Below are positions 3,977 through 6,160 of a stretch of DNA of 6,160 nucleotides, piece by piece. The notes beneath the pieces are model-generated. The model did not search any database and was not told the DNA's origin. It saw only the letters and a list, made by a program, of their open reading frames with translations. Numbering within the stretch: position 1 is the first letter of the stretch; the number at the start of each line of letters is the position of its first letter. A program made the translations under genes and the position numbers. The DNA comes from Actinomycetes bacterium (lineage in GTDB: Bacteria > Actinomycetota > Acidimicrobiia > Acidimicrobiales > RAAP-2), in the NCBI GenBank assembly GCA_021791615.1, contig JAJYWG010000092.1:1-6160 (forward strand). The letters are read 5' to 3'.

Positions 3977-5338
3977 TCAACCGACCGATGGAAGGTGCTG
4001 GAACTGCGCAACATATGGACCGCTAGGTCCAAAGGCAACCAACGCGACAGCCAACGTTTGCGCCGCTCCCGTGGGTGAGTACATCAGCCACGTCTTGCCA
4101 TTTTGTGTGAAGAACGACTCCTCGCCCAACCCTTGGCTTAGGGTGTTCGAACCTAACCAAGGTCCGTCGGAAGAGTTGTCGCAGGGACCAGCCGGTCCGG
4201 CACACGTTGCGAGACCAATGCCGTTCAAAGTGGAACCAGACATGTTCCCGGAAAAGAACAGGTAATAGTGGCCGTCGGCCAAGACCATCTGAGGGGACTC
4301 GACAATGTGCCCCTCCCAGGGTCGGCTGTTCGACATCAAGTCGATCGGCTTACCGAGCAGTGTGATGCCGTTCGCCGCCAGGCGCTGTGCCCAGATAATC
4401 GTTGGCTTGCCCTCGGATAGCACCGCGTTGTCGTCCGATTTCCAGTAGAGCCATTCCTGACCTCCGGGAGTCACCAGCGTCCGGGGATCGATCGACCCGT
4501 ACTGGTTGAACTGGCAGACAGCCGGCTTGGAGGAAGGTATGAAGGGTCCAAGCGGCGATTTCGACGTGGCCCAGCCCAGGCAGCGCGGCATCGCGCCCGT
4601 CCTCGGAAGCGAATGACCGAGATCAGGGCCAGTGAACCACATCACGTAGCGTCCTTCGACGTACCGGACATCGGGGTTCCATAACCAGGGGCCAGCCCAT
4701 GCCGGTTGCGTCGGCATTGCATCCACGGGAGGCCCCCACTGACCAAGAGTCGTGAAGGTCCGTACGGGAATGTGCGGTGGTGCATCTCCATTCTCACTGG
4801 TGTACATGTAGTCAATGTTCTTGCCAACGAGAACCATCGGGTCAGCAATCACTGTCGACGGATCGACACGTTGGGCGAGTGCCGTGTTGGGTGCTGGGAG
4901 CGGAAGTCCACCACCTAGACCGGATGTGCCTGTGCCGAGCACTGCAACGAGCACGCCCACCAGAACGACGAGCGCCAAGCTGGTGGTCAGCGCCAGTCGA
5001 AGCAGCGCTTCACTGCGTAGCCGGGCCTTGGACCTGCTCCTGCGCAGTTCGGCGCGGGAGAGTCGTCCATCGGCCGGGGCTATCGAGCTGACCCGAACTG
5101 GATCGGATTGGATCCCCACATGAGAAGCATCGGGATCCCATGGCTCACTGTCCGTCACCACCTCGTATTCGGGTGGAGGGGGCGGCGGTGACTCGACCGC
5201 CCGAATGGGCGCATCGGTCGAGGAGCTCCCTAGATCTCGCCCGTCCCGCTTCTGGACGATCGGCTCGTCCTGAGCCGCAGTCTCCCGACCGTCGTCGTCG
5301 CTTTGGCTGCGTTCATCAATCTCTGGAGTGTCGGGCAA
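3977..5338 (-). CDS. Membrane-anchored GH43-type five-bladed beta-propeller glycosidase
   Basis: Predicted 453-residue protein. Residues 1-110 are a polar, low-complexity cytoplasmic tail with a run of six prolines (51-56) and an Arg-rich stretch (92-108). Residues 114-134 are a single hydrophobic helix, so the enzyme domain should face outside as a type II anchored protein. The domain (about 158-453) has the layout of the GH43/GH62/GH32-like propeller. Asp166 in IADPMVLVG is the candidate base, Asp284 in GSIDPRTLV the candidate pKa modulator, and Glu347 in HIVESPQMVLADGHYYLFFS the candidate acid. WNPDVRYVEGRYVMWFTGPD marks blade 2. Cys pairs 253/275 and 379/386 could form disulfides outside the cell. 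The family mostly hydrolyses arabinose- or xylose-containing glycans; the substrate here is unknown. TTG 5338 is preferred because AAGGA lies 8 bases upstream. GTG 5389 would add 17 residues but has no ribosome site. It is convergent with the HTH gene and apparently monocistronic. Confidence 0.85.
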   Translation of the reverse strand: MPDTPEIDERSQSDDDGRETAAQDEPIVQKRDGRDLGSSSTDAPIRAVESPPPPPPEYEVVTDSEPWDPDASHVGIQSDPVRVSSIAPADGRLSRAELRRSRSKARLRSEALLRLALTTSLALVVLVGVLVAVLGTGTSGLGGGLPLPAPNTALAQRVDPSTVIADPMVLVGKNIDYMYTSENGDAPPHIPVRTFTTLGQWGPPVDAMPTQPAWAGPWLWNPDVRYVEGRYVMWFTGPDLGHSLPRTGAMPRCLGWATSKSPLGPFIPSSKPAVCQFNQYGSIDPRTLVTPGGQEWLYWKSDDNAVLSEGKPTIIWAQRLAANGITLLGKPIDLMSNSRPWEGHIVESPQMVLADGHYYLFFSGNMSGSTLNGIGLATCAGPAGPCDNSSDGPWLGSNTLSQGLGEESFFTQNGKTWLMYSPTGAAQTLAVALVAFGPSGPYVAQFQHLPSVG

Positions 5339-5346
5339 TGTGCAGT

Positions 5347-5351
5347 TCCTT
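5347..5351 (-). promoter_or_regulatory. Ribosome binding site supporting the TTG start of the GH43-type gene
   Basis: On the minus strand AAGGA lies 8 bases before TTG 5338. No comparable site precedes the longer GTG 5389 start, which is why the shorter form is preferred. Confidence 0.55.
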
Positions 5352-5389
5352 ATCCCAATCGTTCTGACCGATACACCGGCGCACCGCAC

Positions 5390-6082
5390 CAGAGGGCAGG
5401 GTACATGCCCAATTCGCCCGTTCGACTTCGCGTTCGCCAGCGCCAGCCGGGTGGCTTCCCGGTGACGCCGGGGTGGCGTCCGGGTGAGATCCGGGGGATG
5501 CGGAACCGCCCCGACCTGCCGTCGCCGGTCTCAGTCTACGACTCCACGGGAGACGGCCTGAATCAGCTCGTGGGGCACTGCGCGATCGGTGACCTCCCGA
5601 GGTGCACGCTCCTCAACTTACTTTTCCGTCAGTACGGTGTTGCCGGGATGGACCAACGCGCTGTCGCAGGTATCGCACCCACCTGCCTCGGAAACATGAC
5701 AGGCACCTGCCAGCCACACCGCGCTCTTGGCGGGTTGACGAAAGAATGTTGAGCTGTACCTACCTGCGACCATTGCTCGCGTCGTCGGCACCCGTCATCG
5801 CTTGATCGAAGTGGACACCTCGTCCGCGCACTTCCAGCCCAGAACTCACCGAGGCACGGTCGTGAGGCGATGCTCGATGACTCGTAGATCGTCCTCAGTG
5901 ATTGCCGCGACGGCGCCGCCCTTGCCGGCGCTTCGACGGGGCAGTCCGTTGTCGTCCTCCTTGCTCGGTCGCCACCGCGGCCAACGCAGATGGCGATGTG
6001 CCGTCGTCGCAGTACGGGTAGAACTGGCCCTCCGATAGAGCCCCGTCACGTGGTGGGAATTCGAGTGTGACGCTCGGTGTGC
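5390..6082. other. Gene-poor spacer of about 690 bp
   Basis: No convincing gene, RNA or mobile element was recognised. The + strand frame covering 5303-5752 overlaps the GH43-type gene start, has no ribosome site and resembles no family. After the degenerate repeat (5447-5503), a possible promoter TTGACG-N16-TACCTA lies at 5735-5762 on +, but no gene follows it. Between 5846 and 6157 two minus-strand frames contain short protein-like stretches (SEGQFYPYCDDGTSP and AAITEDDLRVIEHRL) that cannot be joined without a frameshift. They may be remains of a decayed gene. Confidence 0.5.
5447..5503. repeat. Degenerate 10-12 bp tandem repeat
   Basis: Five CCGGGTGRNGT-like units follow each other: CCGGGTGGCTT, CCCGGTGACG, CCGGGGTGGCGT, CCGGGTGAGAT and CCGGGGGATG. 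Unit length varies from 10 to 12 bases, so the array is decayed and not coding. It lies upstream of the GH43-type gene, about 110 bases from its start, and could overlap that gene's control region. Confidence 0.6.
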
Positions 6083-6160
6083 TCAGCTCGTGATCTCGAG
6101 CTGACCGTTGGCAGTCTCGCGCGTTCGGTTCATGTCCGCCATGGACTCCTCGGAGAGGTA
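6083..6160 (-). CDS. C-terminal end of an unidentified protein, cut by the window edge
   Basis: From the right edge inward, the minus strand encodes 25 residues ending in a TGA at 6083-6085. The sequence begins YLSEESMADMNRTRETANGQ and ends LEITS. About 22 of 25 codons end in G or C, as in the real genes of this window, and the composition is polar and helix-like, as expected for a protein terminus. There is too little to name a family. A second minus-strand frame is also open to the edge but has poorer codon bias over these bases. Confidence 0.4.
   Translation of the reverse strand, partial: YLSEESMADMNRTRETANGQLEITS

Noticed and set aside
3615..3980. 121-residue minus-strand frame, and the 63-residue + frame at 3774-3965
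   Set aside because: The first overlaps the HTH/PNPOx coding end antisense and is Arg/Ser-rich, as high-GC shadows are. The second has no ribosome site and no domain-like pattern.
5303..5752. 149-residue + strand reading frame
   Set aside because: It overlaps the 5' end of the GH43-type gene, crosses the decayed 11-bp repeat, lacks a ribosome site and resembles no protein family.
5735..5762. Sigma-70 promoter TTGACG-N16-TACCTA on +
   Set aside because: The -10 match is weak and no gene or structured RNA could be recognised downstream. Noted only inside the spacer entry.
5560..5830. Riboswitch or structured RNA
   Set aside because: I looked for conserved cores of common actinobacterial riboswitches on both strands and recognised none.

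Overview
The window is high-GC bacterial DNA. It uses GTG and TTG starts freely and its codons mostly end in G or C. An ECF sigma factor with a zinc anti-sigma-type domain and an XRE-type HTH fused to a flavin split-barrel point to an actinobacterium or a close high-GC relative. I cannot name the genus from the sequence. No ribosomal, tRNA, phage, IS or CRISPR element is visible.

Layout. Positions 1-118 hold a perfect 18-bp tandem repeat that runs off the left edge. A class I SAM-dependent methyltransferase follows on + (137-751). Convergent to it is a thioredoxin on - (874-1314). A 433-bp spacer (1315-1747) carries an ATACCC/GGGTAT palindrome of the CsoR/CstR operator type, a second, degenerate 16/17-bp tandem repeat and a hairpin. 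A small DUF2892 (YgaP-like) membrane protein is read divergently on + (1748-1999). A strong 14-bp hairpin ends that unit, and a 12-bp repeat leads into an ECF sigma factor with a C-terminal zinc-finger domain (2185-3024). A HTH/PNPOx-like regulator follows 46 bp later, probably in the same transcript (3071-3748). On - there is a membrane-anchored GH43-type beta-propeller glycosidase (3977-5338). The rest (5339-6082) has no convincing gene, and the end of another - strand CDS enters at the right edge (6083-6160).

How it may work together. Thioredoxin and DUF2892 flank one control region with a CsoR/CstR-like operator. The CstR branch of that repressor family senses persulfides and commonly controls DUF2892, sulfurtransferase and thioredoxin-type genes, so a reactive-sulfur or thiol-stress response is the best reading. 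The adjacent sigma factor carries four candidate zinc ligands (Cys-...-His-x3-Cys-x2-Cys) in the same chain, and the next gene joins a DNA-binding domain to a putative flavin-binding barrel. The 1.3-kb sigma/HTH block therefore looks like two unusual one-protein sensor-regulators beside redox effectors. A joint regulon is my inference, not something the sequence proves.

The window also has four unrelated short tandem repeats (18, 16/17, 12 and about 11 bp), each in a spacer, which suggests a genome prone to minisatellite expansion.
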